A stretch of 64,000 bases of DNA from Streptomyces sp. f51 (lineage in GTDB: Bacteria; Actinomycetota; Actinomycetes; Streptomycetales; Streptomycetaceae), in NCBI RefSeq assembly GCF_037940415.1, contig NZ_CP149798.1, forward strand, positions 3,961,001 through 4,025,000. The letters run 5' to 3'. The translations under genes and the position numbers were made by a program. The notes beneath the pieces were generated by a model. That model worked only from the letters and a program-made list of their open reading frames with translations. It ran no database searches and was not told where the DNA came from. Of the stretch, positions 50,040 to 58,965 are shown piece after piece (the first letter of the stretch is position 1; every line of letters starts with the position of its first letter).

Positions 50040-50619
50040 TCGGGGACGCGGGGGTGAGGTGGGGCGGGCAGGGGTGGGGGAGGGGGAGGGGAATCCGGCC
50101 AACATCCGGAGAACGGCGAACGCTCCCGTTCCCATGCTCGATGTACCTCTCCGTATCCGTCTCCCACCGCGTTTCGTATCCACCCCTCCATCCGCCCCCG
50201 CTCCACCCCTCCATCCATCCCTCGCTCCCCCATCCGCCACGGCTTCCGTTTCCGCCTCCGCTTCCACCCCCACCTCCCCACGGACCGTCACCCACCCCAC
50301 CCCGCTCCACCGCACCCCACCTCGCTCCACCCGGCTCACTCACCCCGCCCCCAGCCCTGCCCGCCCCCACCTGTCCCCAGCCCGCGGTGTGCCATCGACC
50401 TGCGGCATCGAACGGGACCGGAACGACGGATTCGCCACAGTCGGGAGCGCCTCGAGTCGTGCCGGAGGGTGAGGAGAGGGAGGGCGGACCGTGACGCAGG
50501 GGGCGGAGTGGGTGCCCCATGGGGTGTCGGTTGCCCGGTGTTCACCGTGGGTTCGTGTGCCGGCTGCCGGGGCCTGTCAGCGTCCCGAGCCTGAGAACCC
50601 GGGGTGGGAGGAAAGAGCG
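50040..50619. other. Intergenic region with long polypyrimidine tract
   Basis: From about 50145 to 50400 the + strand is dominated by C and T (CCACCCCTCC-type words) with few purines. No gene is seen. The tract could form unusual structures such as triplex or, on the other strand, G-rich folds. Confidence 0.6.
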
Positions 50620-50817
50620 ATGGAAAGCGGTCCTGCGATCTTCGCGGGGATGGTGTTCGCCCTGTTCGGAGGCGGAATCCTGGCCTGGACGGTGGTCCGG
50701 GTGCGCCACGGCGAGCCGGTCGCCCACGGTGTGAGCCGTGTCGCATCGGCGACCCTCGCGGGGGTCGCCGGCAGCGGTGCTCTGGTGCTCGCGGTGTGGT
50801 GCTTCACGCGCCTGTGA
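50620..50817 (+). CDS. Small two-helix membrane protein, 65 aa
   Basis: The ATG at 50620 follows GGGAGGAAAG. MESGPAIFAGMVFALFGGGI starts the first helix; a short RVRHGEPVAHG loop leads to the second (LAGVAGSGALVLAVWCF). Unknown function; such small proteins are conserved next to topA in Streptomyces as I recall. Confidence 0.75.
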   Translation: MESGPAIFAGMVFALFGGGILAWTVVRVRHGEPVAHGVSRVASATLAGVAGSGALVLAVWCFTRL

Positions 50818-50957
50818 GACCGCGCGGGAGGACCGCGGCTCCGGTAACTGGGAAGTTACCCTCCGGATAGGCCCGGAAGGGCAGGTCGACACTCCGGGCG
50901 GCAGGAATGGCGGTAGTCGGGTTACCGTTCGAGTGGCCGTTGCGGGCTTTTCCCGTT

Positions 50958-50989
50958 TGACACGGGGGCGGGATGTACCGTCACACTCC
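50958..50989 (+). promoter_or_regulatory. Possible topA promoter
   Basis: TTGACA at 50958-50963 is a perfect -35; possible -10s are TCACAC/CACACT at 18-19 bp spacing. topA promoters in Streptomyces respond to supercoiling. Confidence 0.4.
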
Positions 50990-51065
50990 GCAGCGTCAGC
51001 ATGACCCGATCCCTCGGGAGTCAAGCCCCGAGGAGATTCCGCGTCGACCGGAGAGAAGAGCGAAG

Positions 51066-53879
51066 TTGTCCCCGACCAGCGACACCGCACACGGCGGCCG
51101 CCGACTCGTCATCGTCGAGTCGCCTGCCAAGGCGAAGACGATCAAGGGCTATCTCGGCCCCGGCTATGTCGTCGAAGCGAGCGTCGGGCACATCCGCGAC
51201 CTCCCCAACGGCGCCGCGGAGGTGCCGGAGAAGTACACCGGTGAGGTCCGCCGACTCGGTGTGGACGTCGAACACGACTTCCAGCCGATCTATGTGGTCA
51301 ACGCCGATAAGAAGGCCCAGGTCAAGAAGCTCAAGGACCTGCTGAAGGACTCCGACGAACTTTTCCTCGCCACCGATGAGGACCGCGAGGGCGAGGCCAT
51401 CGCGTGGCACCTCCTGGAGGTCCTGAAGCCCAAGGTTCCCGTCCACCGGATGGTCTTCCACGAGATCACCAAGGACGCGATCCGCAGCGCCGTCGCCAAC
51501 CCGCGCGAGCTGAACAAGCGCATGGTCGACGCCCAGGAGACCCGCCGCATCCTCGACCGCCTCTACGGCTACGAGGTCTCGCCGGTCCTGTGGAAGAAGG
51601 TCATGCCGCGGCTGTCGGCGGGCCGCGTCCAGTCGGTGGCGACCCGGCTCGTCGTCGAGCGGGAGCGCGAGCGCATCGCCTTCCGGTCCGCCGAGTACTG
51701 GGACCTGACGGGCACCTTCGGCACCGGTCGCACCGGTGACGCGAGCGACCCGTCCACCCTCGTCGCACGTCTGACCTCGGTCGACGGCAAGCGGGTCGCC
51801 CAGGGGCGCGACTTCGACTCGCTCGGCCAGATCAAGGGCGCGAACACGCTCCACCTGGACGAGACGAACGCCCGCGCGCTCGCCGCCGCCCTGACGGACA
51901 CGAACTTCGCGGTCCGCTCGGTCGAGTCCAAGCCCTACCGCCGCTCGCCGTACGCGCCGTTCCGTACGACGACGCTCCAGCAGGAGGCCTCGCGCAAGCT
52001 CGGCTTCGGTGCGAAGGCGACCATGCAGGTGGCCCAGAAGCTGTATGAGAACGGCTTCATCACCTATATGCGTACGGACTCCACGACCCTGTCGGACACG
52101 GCCGTCACGGCCGCCCGCGCCCAGGTCACCCAGCTGTACGGGGCCGACTACCTGCCGGCGCAGCCGCGTACGTACGCCGGAAAGGTCAAGAACGCGCAGG
52201 AGGCGCACGAGGCGATCCGCCCCTCGGGTGATCGTTTCCGCACCCCCGCCGAGACGGGGCTGACCGGCGACCAGTTCAGGCTGTACGAACTGATCTGGAA
52301 GCGGACCGTCGCCTCGCAGATGAAGGACGCGGTCGGCAACTCCGTCACCGTGAAGATCGCGGGCACGTCCGCCGACGGCCGGGACGCCGAGTTCAGCGCG
52401 TCCGGCAAGACGATCACCTTCCACGGCTTCCTGAAGGCGTACGTCGAGGGCGCGGACGACCCGAACGCCGAGCTCGACGACCGTGAGCGCCGCCTCCCGC
52501 AGGTCGGCGAGGGAGACCCGCTGTCCGCCGAGGACATGACGGTCGACGGCCACGCCACCAAGCCGCCGGCCCGCTACACCGAGGCCTCCCTGGTCAAGGA
52601 GCTCGAAGAACGCGAGATCGGCCGCCCGTCGACGTACGCGTCGATCATCGGCACAATCCTCGACCGCGGCTACGTCTTCAAGAAGGGGACGGCCCTCGTG
52701 CCCTCCTTCCTGTCGTTCGCCGTGGTCAACCTCCTGGAGAAGCACTTCGGGCGGCTCGTCGACTACGACTTCACCGCCAAGATGGAGGACGACCTCGACC
52801 GCATCGCCCGCGGTGAGGCGCAGGCCGTGCCGTGGCTGAGGCGCTTCTACTTCGGCGAGGGCGACACGGCCGGTGCCGCCGAGGCGGGCAACGGCGACGG
52901 CGACCACCTGGGCGGTCTCAAGGAACTCGTCACCGACCTGGGCGCCATCGACGCCCGTGAGGTGTCCTCGTTCCCCGTCGCCGACGGCATCGTGCTGCGC
53001 GTCGGCCGCTACGGCCCGTACGTCGAGCGCGGTGAGAAGGACGACGAGAACCACCAGCGCGCCGACGTCCCCGAAGACCTGGCCCCGGACGAGCTGACGG
53101 TCGAACTCGCCGAGGAACTGCTCGCCAAGCCGAGCGGTGACTTCGAGCTCGGCGCCGACCCGCAGACGGGTCACCAGATCATCGCCAGGGACGGCCGCTA
53201 CGGCCCGTACGTCACCGAGGTACTTCCCGAGGGCACCCCGAAGACGGGCAAGAACGCCGTCAAGCCGCGTACCGCCTCGCTCTTCAAGTCGATGGCGCTC
53301 GACACGGTGACGCTGGAGGACGCCCTCAAGCTGATGTCGCTGCCGCGTGTCGTCGGCGCCGACGCCGAGGGCGTCGAGATCACCGCGCAGAACGGGCGTT
53401 ACGGCCCGTACCTGAAGAAGGGCACGGACTCGCGGTCGCTCACCGCCGAGGACCAGCTCTTCACGATCACCCTGGAAGAGGCGCTGGAGATCTACTCCCA
53501 GCCCAAGCAGCGGGGCCGCGCGGCCGCCAAGCCGCCGCTGAAGGAGCTGGGCACCGACCCGGTCAGCGAGAAGCCGGTCGTGGTCAAGGACGGCCGCTTC
53601 GGGCCGTACGTGACCGACGGCGAGACGAACGCGACCCTGCGTTCCGACGACAGCGTCGAGGACATCACGCCCGAGCGCGGCTACGAACTGCTCGCCGAGA
53701 AGCGTGCCAAGGGCCCGGCCAAGAAGACCGCGAAGAAGACGGCCGCCAAGAAGGCGCCCGCGAAGAAGGCACCGGCCAAGAAGACCGCCGCCAAGAAGAC
53801 GACGGCTTCGAAGACGGCCGCCAAGACGACGGCCGCCAAGAAGACCGCCGCGAAGAAGACGGCGCCCTCCGAAGGCTGA
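51066..53879 (+). CDS. topA: DNA topoisomerase I with lysine-repeat tail, 937 aa
   Basis: A TTG start at 51066 gives MSPTSDTAHGGRRLVIVESP, the conserved beginning; the open frame upstream is not used. TOPRIM domain: VESPAKAKTIKGYL and ATDEDREGEAIAWHL. The active-site tyrosine is Tyr334 in GFITYMRTDSTT. After the core there are four repeated C-terminal modules with GRYGPYV-type motifs and no zinc fingers. The last 60 residues are Lys/Ala repeats (AKKTAAKKAPAKK), known in Streptomyces to increase DNA binding and processivity. It relaxes negative supercoils. Confidence 0.96.
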   Translation: MSPTSDTAHGGRRLVIVESPAKAKTIKGYLGPGYVVEASVGHIRDLPNGAAEVPEKYTGEVRRLGVDVEHDFQPIYVVNADKKAQVKKLKDLLKDSDELFLATDEDREGEAIAWHLLEVLKPKVPVHRMVFHEITKDAIRSAVANPRELNKRMVDAQETRRILDRLYGYEVSPVLWKKVMPRLSAGRVQSVATRLVVERERERIAFRSAEYWDLTGTFGTGRTGDASDPSTLVARLTSVDGKRVAQGRDFDSLGQIKGANTLHLDETNARALAAALTDTNFAVRSVESKPYRRSPYAPFRTTTLQQEASRKLGFGAKATMQVAQKLYENGFITYMRTDSTTLSDTAVTAARAQVTQLYGADYLPAQPRTYAGKVKNAQEAHEAIRPSGDRFRTPAETGLTGDQFRLYELIWKRTVASQMKDAVGNSVTVKIAGTSADGRDAEFSASGKTITFHGFLKAYVEGADDPNAELDDRERRLPQVGEGDPLSAEDMTVDGHATKPPARYTEASLVKELEEREIGRPSTYASIIGTILDRGYVFKKGTALVPSFLSFAVVNLLEKHFGRLVDYDFTAKMEDDLDRIARGEAQAVPWLRRFYFGEGDTAGAAEAGNGDGDHLGGLKELVTDLGAIDAREVSSFPVADGIVLRVGRYGPYVERGEKDDENHQRADVPEDLAPDELTVELAEELLAKPSGDFELGADPQTGHQIIARDGRYGPYVTEVLPEGTPKTGKNAVKPRTASLFKSMALDTVTLEDALKLMSLPRVVGADAEGVEITAQNGRYGPYLKKGTDSRSLTAEDQLFTITLEEALEIYSQPKQRGRAAAKPPLKELGTDPVSEKPVVVKDGRFGPYVTDGETNATLRSDDSVEDITPERGYELLAEKRAKGPAKKTAKKTAAKKAPAKKAPAKKTAAKKTTASKTAAKTTAAKKTAAKKTAPSEG

Positions 53880-53949
53880 GCCACCGGTCCGACCGGCGGG
53901 AGATCCGCCGGACGTGCGGGAGATCCGCCGCACCTGTCAGAGAGCGGAA

Positions 53950-53975
53950 GCCCCTACACCATTTGGTGTGGGGGC
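53950..53975 (+). terminator. topA terminator
   Basis: GCCCCTACACCA (53950-53961) pairs with TGGTGTGGGGGC (53964-53975), one wobble, loop TT. Confidence 0.8.
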
Positions 53976-54018
53976 GTCCGTTTGTTCGGGCACCCTCCGG
54001 GGAGTCAGTGGGTCCGGA

Positions 54019-54024
54019 TAGGCT
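54019..54024 (+). promoter_or_regulatory. -10 TAGGCT of a leaderless tmk transcript
   Basis: TAGGCT ends six bases before the ATG at 54031; the six bases GGCAGG offer no proper Shine-Dalgarno spacing. Confidence 0.55.
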
Positions 54025-54030
54025 GGCAGG

Positions 54031-57000
54031 ATGACGCGAGCCGAGCAGCCAACGGCCCACAACTGGGCCCCCGACGAAGCCCTGGTCGCGGATTCGCGCG
54101 AGCGTGCCGTCCGCGCACTGCTGCGACAACCCCAGCTGAAGCGGTTGTGGAGCGCACATCTCGTGGGAGGTGTCGCCGACGCCCTGGCCCTCCTGGTCCT
54201 GGTCGTCCTCGCCCTCCAGGCGGCGATCTCCGAGGGTTCCTTCGGCGGTGGTGTCCGCGGGGCGGCGCTCGCCGTGGCGGCCGTCTTCGGAGCGCGCGTC
54301 CTCGCGACGCTGCTCTTCGGAGCTGTGCTCCTGGGCCCCCTGACATCGCTCACCTCACCGGACGGGCCCCTCGACCGGCGCTGGACCATGCTCGGAGCGG
54401 ACGGCCTGCGGGCCGCGCTCCTCATCGTCGCGCCCCTGTTCATCGACTGGACCCCGGACAACGCGCTCGCCGTCGTCCTGGTCATCGTCTTCGTGGCCGG
54501 AGTCGCCGAGCGGTTCTGGACGGTCTGCCGGGAGAGCGCGGCGCCCGCGCTGCTGCCCGCACCGCCGCTCGAGGGCGCCACCGTGCGCCCGCTGCCGGAC
54601 CACATGGAAGCGCTGCGACGCCTGTCCCTGCGTACGACGTTCGTCGCGCTGCCGCTCGCGGCCCTCGCCCTGGTCGTCGTCTCCCTGGTCAGCAACATGC
54701 TGGGCGCCGGGATCGACTGGTTCCACCTGCACCAGGCGGCGCTCGCCTCGTACGTGGCGGCCGGACTGTTCGCGGCCTCCCTGTCGGTGGTCACCTTCCT
54801 CGAACTGCCCGACGCCCGCACCCCGCGCGCGCGGTCGCCGCTCGAAGGGCTGCGCCGTCCGAAGACGGGCACCGCGGGTGACCGGGGCCGCACCGGCGCG
54901 ATCCCGCTCCTGGTGCCGGCCTGCGCGGCCGTCGCAGGGGCGATCTCCGCGGCCGTCGCCGTCACCGTGCTGGACGCCATCGACCTGGGCGGCGGCCCGG
55001 TGCTGTACGGACTGCTGGTGCTGGCCCTGACCGGCGGCGTCGTCGCGGGCATCCGCACCGCCCCCTCGCTGCTTCCCTCGCTGTCGCGGCGCAGGCTGCT
55101 GGCGCTCGCGATCGCGTTCACCGGGATCACGCTGCTGGCCGCGGGACTCGTCCCGGACGTCACCACCGTGCTGCTGATCCTCGCCTTCGCCGGTGTCGGC
55201 GCGGGCGTCGCGGCCAACACCGGGCACGCCCTGCTCGACCAGGAGACCGAGGACTACCGGCGGGCCCGCACCACCGAGCACCTCCACGCGGTCGTACGCG
55301 TCTTCGTGGCGGTCGGCGCGATCGTGGCGCCGCTGGTGGCCGCGGCGATCGGCCCGCACCGGCTGGAAAGCGGCAAGTTCGTGTTCGCGCACGGCGGCGC
55401 CGCCTTCACCCTGATGCTGGTCGGCGCGCTCCTGCTGCCCGTCGCCGCCCTGGTGCTCGCCAAGGTGGACGACCGTTCCGGCGTGCCGCTGCGCAAGGAC
55501 CTGCTGGACGCCCTGCGCGGCGGCGACGACCCGAGCCAGGTGCCCGCGACGAACGGCTTCTTCATCGCCCTGGAGGGCGGCGACGGCGCCGGCAAGTCCA
55601 CCCAGGCGCAGGCACTCGCCGACTGGATCCGGGCCAAGGGCCACGAGGTCGTGGTGACCCGCGAGCCGGGCGCCACGCCGGTCGGCAAGCGGCTGCGCTC
55701 GATCCTGCTCGACGTGTCGTCCACGGGCCTCTCGCACCGCGCCGAGGCCCTGCTGTACGCCGCCGACCGCGCGGAGCACGTCGACACGGTCGTACGTCCC
55801 GCGCTGGAGCGGGGCGCCATCGTCATCTCCGACCGCTACATCGACTCGTCCGTGGCCTACCAGGGCGCGGGCCGCGATCTGTCGCCCACGGAGATCGCCC
55901 GCATCAACCGCTGGGCGACGAACGGGCTCGTACCGCATCTGACCGTTCTGCTGGACGTGTCGCCCGAAGCCGCCCGCGAGCGGTTCACCGAGGCGCCCGA
56001 CCGGCTGGAGTCGGAGCCGGTCGAGTTCCACGCGCGCGTGCGGTCCGGTTTCCTGACGCTCGCCGCCGCCGACCCGAGCCGCTATCTGGTGGTCGACGCC
56101 GCGCAGGAGCCGGAGGCCGTCACCACGGTCGTACGGCACCGCCTCGACGTGATGCTGCCCCTGTCCGAGGCCGAGGTGAAGGCCCAGGAGGAGGCGCGCA
56201 GGGCGGCCGAGGAGGAGGCCCGGCGCAAGGCGGAGGAAGAGGCCGCCCGCAAGGCGGAGGAGGAGCGTCTGGAGCGCGAGCGCCAGGCGCAGCTCGCGAA
56301 GCTGCGCGCCGAGGAGGAGGAGCGCAAGCAGCGCGAGCTGGAAGAGGCCCAGCGGCGTGAGGCCGAGCGTCAGGCGGAGGAGGCCAGGCAGCGTGCCGAG
56401 GAGGCCCGCCGCCGTGCCGAGGAGGAGCGGGTCCGTCTCCTCGCCGAGGAGCAGGCGCGTGCCGCCGAGCAGGAGCGGGCGCGCAGGCAGGCCGAGGAGG
56501 AGGCGCGGCTGCGTGCCGAGGCCGAGGAACGCCGTCTGGAGAAGCAGCGGAAGGCCGAGGAGGCGTTGCTGAGGGCGGAGGAGGCCCGGCGGATCGCCGC
56601 CGAGGCCGCTGCCGCCTCGGCGGCCGCGTCGGCTTCGGCAGAGGCCGCGGTGTCGGGCGCCGGGACGGCTCCGAAGACCGACGCCCCGAAGGCTTCGGAG
56701 CCCGCCACGCGGACGGGACGTGACGCTGAGGAGTCTTCGTCGGCGTCTCCGTCCTCGCCCGCGCCCGCTCGGTCCGCTTCCCGTTCCGCGTCCACGCCTT
56801 CGTGGGGCGCGGCCGTGCCGGACAACGAGACGACGCTGCCCACGCCGGTCGTCACCGACCCGGCGGCGGTCGACGAGACCGCCGTGCTTCCGCCCGTACG
56901 ACCGGACGAGCGCCGTGCGTCCAAGCGTCTGGGCTCCCGCGCCGACGTCGAGGACACGGCCACGCTGCCGAAGCCGCCGGTCCCCGGCGGGGCGGCGGAC

Positions 57001-57372
57001 GAGACGGCGGTCCTGCCGCCCGTCTCCCCGGGCCGGGACGCGGCCGACGAGACGGCCGTCCTTCCTCCGGTACGGGACCGGGGCGCGGCCGGCAGGGCCG
57101 ACGGACGGTCCGGGGACTCCGCGGACCGGGTGCCCCGGGGCTTCTTCCGCGACGAGCGGCCGGCGGCATCCGAGGGACCGTCCGACCGTACGAGGGAACT
57201 GCCCCAGGTGGACGAGACGGGCGCCCCGCGCCGCAGGCCCCGCCCCGACTGGGCCGAGGAGACCCCGCTCGACGACCTGCCGACCCTGGCGGACGAACTG
57301 CTGGGCCCGCGGGACGACGAGGACGACTGGGACGAGGGACCGGCACGCGGCCGGGGCGGGCGGCGACGCTAG
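54031..57372 (+). CDS. tmk: MFS-like membrane domain fused to thymidylate kinase, 1113 aa
   Basis: Residues 1-490 form an MFS-like domain with about 12 helices. Residues about 508-715 are dTMP kinase: FFIALEGGDGAGKSTQAQAL (P-loop), VVTREPGATPVGKRLR, and AIVISDRYIDSSVAYQGAG. About 715-880 is a long charged helical stretch (EEARRKAEEE repeats), a probable coiled coil. The rest, to 1113, is disordered, with repeats of ETAVLPPV and ETTLPTPV type. Normal Tmk is about 205 aa. The fusion puts dTDP synthesis at the membrane. Relatives exist in other streptomycetes. Confidence 0.93.
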   Translation: MTRAEQPTAHNWAPDEALVADSRERAVRALLRQPQLKRLWSAHLVGGVADALALLVLVVLALQAAISEGSFGGGVRGAALAVAAVFGARVLATLLFGAVLLGPLTSLTSPDGPLDRRWTMLGADGLRAALLIVAPLFIDWTPDNALAVVLVIVFVAGVAERFWTVCRESAAPALLPAPPLEGATVRPLPDHMEALRRLSLRTTFVALPLAALALVVVSLVSNMLGAGIDWFHLHQAALASYVAAGLFAASLSVVTFLELPDARTPRARSPLEGLRRPKTGTAGDRGRTGAIPLLVPACAAVAGAISAAVAVTVLDAIDLGGGPVLYGLLVLALTGGVVAGIRTAPSLLPSLSRRRLLALAIAFTGITLLAAGLVPDVTTVLLILAFAGVGAGVAANTGHALLDQETEDYRRARTTEHLHAVVRVFVAVGAIVAPLVAAAIGPHRLESGKFVFAHGGAAFTLMLVGALLLPVAALVLAKVDDRSGVPLRKDLLDALRGGDDPSQVPATNGFFIALEGGDGAGKSTQAQALADWIRAKGHEVVVTREPGATPVGKRLRSILLDVSSTGLSHRAEALLYAADRAEHVDTVVRPALERGAIVISDRYIDSSVAYQGAGRDLSPTEIARINRWATNGLVPHLTVLLDVSPEAARERFTEAPDRLESEPVEFHARVRSGFLTLAAADPSRYLVVDAAQEPEAVTTVVRHRLDVMLPLSEAEVKAQEEARRAAEEEARRKAEEEAARKAEEERLERERQAQLAKLRAEEEERKQRELEEAQRREAERQAEEARQRAEEARRRAEEERVRLLAEEQARAAEQERARRQAEEEARLRAEAEERRLEKQRKAEEALLRAEEARRIAAEAAAASAAASASAEAAVSGAGTAPKTDAPKASEPATRTGRDAEESSSASPSSPAPARSASRSASTPSWGAAVPDNETTLPTPVVTDPAAVDETAVLPPVRPDERRASKRLGSRADVEDTATLPKPPVPGGAADETAVLPPVSPGRDAADETAVLPPVRDRGAAGRADGRSGDSADRVPRGFFRDERPAASEGPSDRTRELPQVDETGAPRRRPRPDWAEETPLDDLPTLADELLGPRDDEDDWDEGPARGRGGRRR

Positions 57373-57634
57373 CCGGTACGGCTGACGGCTGACGGCCGGG
57401 GCGGGCCTGGACCGCCCTGGCCGCCGCGGCCGCGTGGCCGCCCGGCTGTCGCGGCCGGCGTGGCCCTCGCGGAGCCGTTCATGCTCCGGCGGACGGTCTG
57501 GCCGGCTGCGGACGGCTGCGGGCCGCCGGACCCGGGTCGCGTCCGGCGGACGGGCGGTGTGCCCCGGTTGTCAGTGGCGACCCGCACAATGGACGACACG
57601 AGACAAAAGCGCGTGCGACGGAAGGGCGGAGCCC

Positions 57635-58840
57635 ATGCCCGTGTGGGACGACCTGGTGGGCCAGGAGAAGGTGAGCGAGCAGCTCGCCGCCGCTGCCCGT
57701 GACGCCGACGCCCTGGTCACGGCGGTCGCCGCGAGGGCTCCGCAGCCCGAGGCGTCGAAGATGACGCACGCCTGGCTGTTCACGGGCCCGCCCGGTTCGG
57801 GCCGGTCCACCGCGGCGCGCGCGTTCGCGGCCGCGTTGCAGTGCGTGAGCCCCGACCGCGCGCTCGGCGGGATCCCCGGCTGCGGATTCTGCGACGGCTG
57901 TCATACGAGCCTGGTCGGCACCCACGCCGACGTGCAGATCGTCCGCACCGACCTGCTCTCCATCGGAGTCAAGGAGACCCGCGACCTGGTCCGGCGCGCC
58001 CAGCTGTCCCCCGCGGGCGGCCGCTGGCAGGTCATCGTCCTGGAGGACGCGGACCGGCTCACCGAGGGCGCGGGCAACGTCCTGCTCAAGGCGGTCGAGG
58101 AGCCCGCTCCCCGCACGGTCTGGCTCCTGTGCGCGCCGTCCATCGAGGACGTGCTGCCCACCATCCGCTCCCGCTGCCGACTGCTCACGCTGCGCACCCC
58201 TCCGGTGGAGGCCGTCGCCGACATCCTGATCCGCCGTGACGGCATCGAGCCCGAGGTCGCCGCGGCCGCCGCGCGCGCGACGCAGGGCCACATCGGGCGC
58301 GCCCGCCGTCTCGCGACGGACCCGAGCGCCCGTCAGCGCCGCGCCGCCGTCCTCAAGCTCCCGCTGCGGATCGACGACGTCGGCGGCTGCCTCAAGGCGG
58401 CCCAGGAGCTGATCGACACGGCTGCGGAGGACGCGAAGCAGCTCGCCGAGGAAGTCGACGTCAAGGAGACCGAGGACCTGAAGGCGGCGCTCGGAGCGGC
58501 CCAGGGCGGCCGGATGCCCCGGGGCACGGCGGGTGTCATGAAGGAGCTGGAGGACCGGCAGAAGCGCCGAAGAACGCGTACGCAGCGCGACAGCCTGGAT
58601 CTGGCCCTGATCGACCTCACCGGCTTCTACCGCGATGTCCTCGCCCTTCAGCTCGGCTCCCGCCTGGCCATCGCCAACGCGGAGGCCGGGGACACCCTGG
58701 AGCGGCTGGCCCGCGGCGGTTCGCCGGAGTCGACCCTGCGCCGTATCGACGCGATCGCCGCGTGCCGCGAGGCGCTCGACCGCAACGTCGCTCCGCTGCT
58801 CGCGGTGGAGGCGATGACGATGGCGCTCCGCGCGGGCTGA
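57635..58840 (+). CDS. holB: DNA polymerase III delta' subunit, 401 aa
   Basis: The ATG at 57635 follows GGAAGGGCGGAG. MPVWDDLVGQEKVSEQLAAA is the usual start. The P-loop is TGPPGSGRSTAARA, with Arg in place of the lysine, typical of non-hydrolysing clamp-loader subunits; CGFCDGCHTSLVGTH gives the zinc-module cysteines; VIVLEDADRLTEGAGNVLLK follows. It is part of the clamp loader that places the sliding clamp. It is directly downstream of tmk, as in many bacteria. Confidence 0.94.
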   Translation: MPVWDDLVGQEKVSEQLAAAARDADALVTAVAARAPQPEASKMTHAWLFTGPPGSGRSTAARAFAAALQCVSPDRALGGIPGCGFCDGCHTSLVGTHADVQIVRTDLLSIGVKETRDLVRRAQLSPAGGRWQVIVLEDADRLTEGAGNVLLKAVEEPAPRTVWLLCAPSIEDVLPTIRSRCRLLTLRTPPVEAVADILIRRDGIEPEVAAAAARATQGHIGRARRLATDPSARQRRAAVLKLPLRIDDVGGCLKAAQELIDTAAEDAKQLAEEVDVKETEDLKAALGAAQGGRMPRGTAGVMKELEDRQKRRRTRTQRDSLDLALIDLTGFYRDVLALQLGSRLAIANAEAGDTLERLARGGSPESTLRRIDAIAACREALDRNVAPLLAVEAMTMALRAG

Positions 58841-58874
58841 TCCGCCGATCCCGGTTCGTGACCGCGACCCGGCG

Positions 58875-58903
58875 GTGACTGGTCGCCCGGTTGACCAGGT
58901 CAC
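58875..58903 (+). terminator. Hairpin after holB
   Basis: GTGACTGGTC (58875-58884) pairs with GACCAGGTCAC (58893-58903) with one bulged base, loop GCCCGGTT, 35 bp after the stop. Confidence 0.6.
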
Positions 58904-58953
58904 TCGTACGAGCCGCTTCCGCGACTGAAGGTGATCGGGACATCGCGCAAGGT

Positions 58954-58959
58954 TAGGCT
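58954..58959 (+). promoter_or_regulatory. -10 TAGGCT of a leaderless peptidase transcript
   Basis: TAGGCT ends six bases before the ATG at 58966. No Shine-Dalgarno sequence is present. Confidence 0.55.
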
Positions 58960-58965
58960 CGCGAA

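Noticed and set aside
51021..53933. 970-codon minus frame opposite topA
   Set aside because: Mirror frame; no domains, and topA is fully conserved on the + strand.
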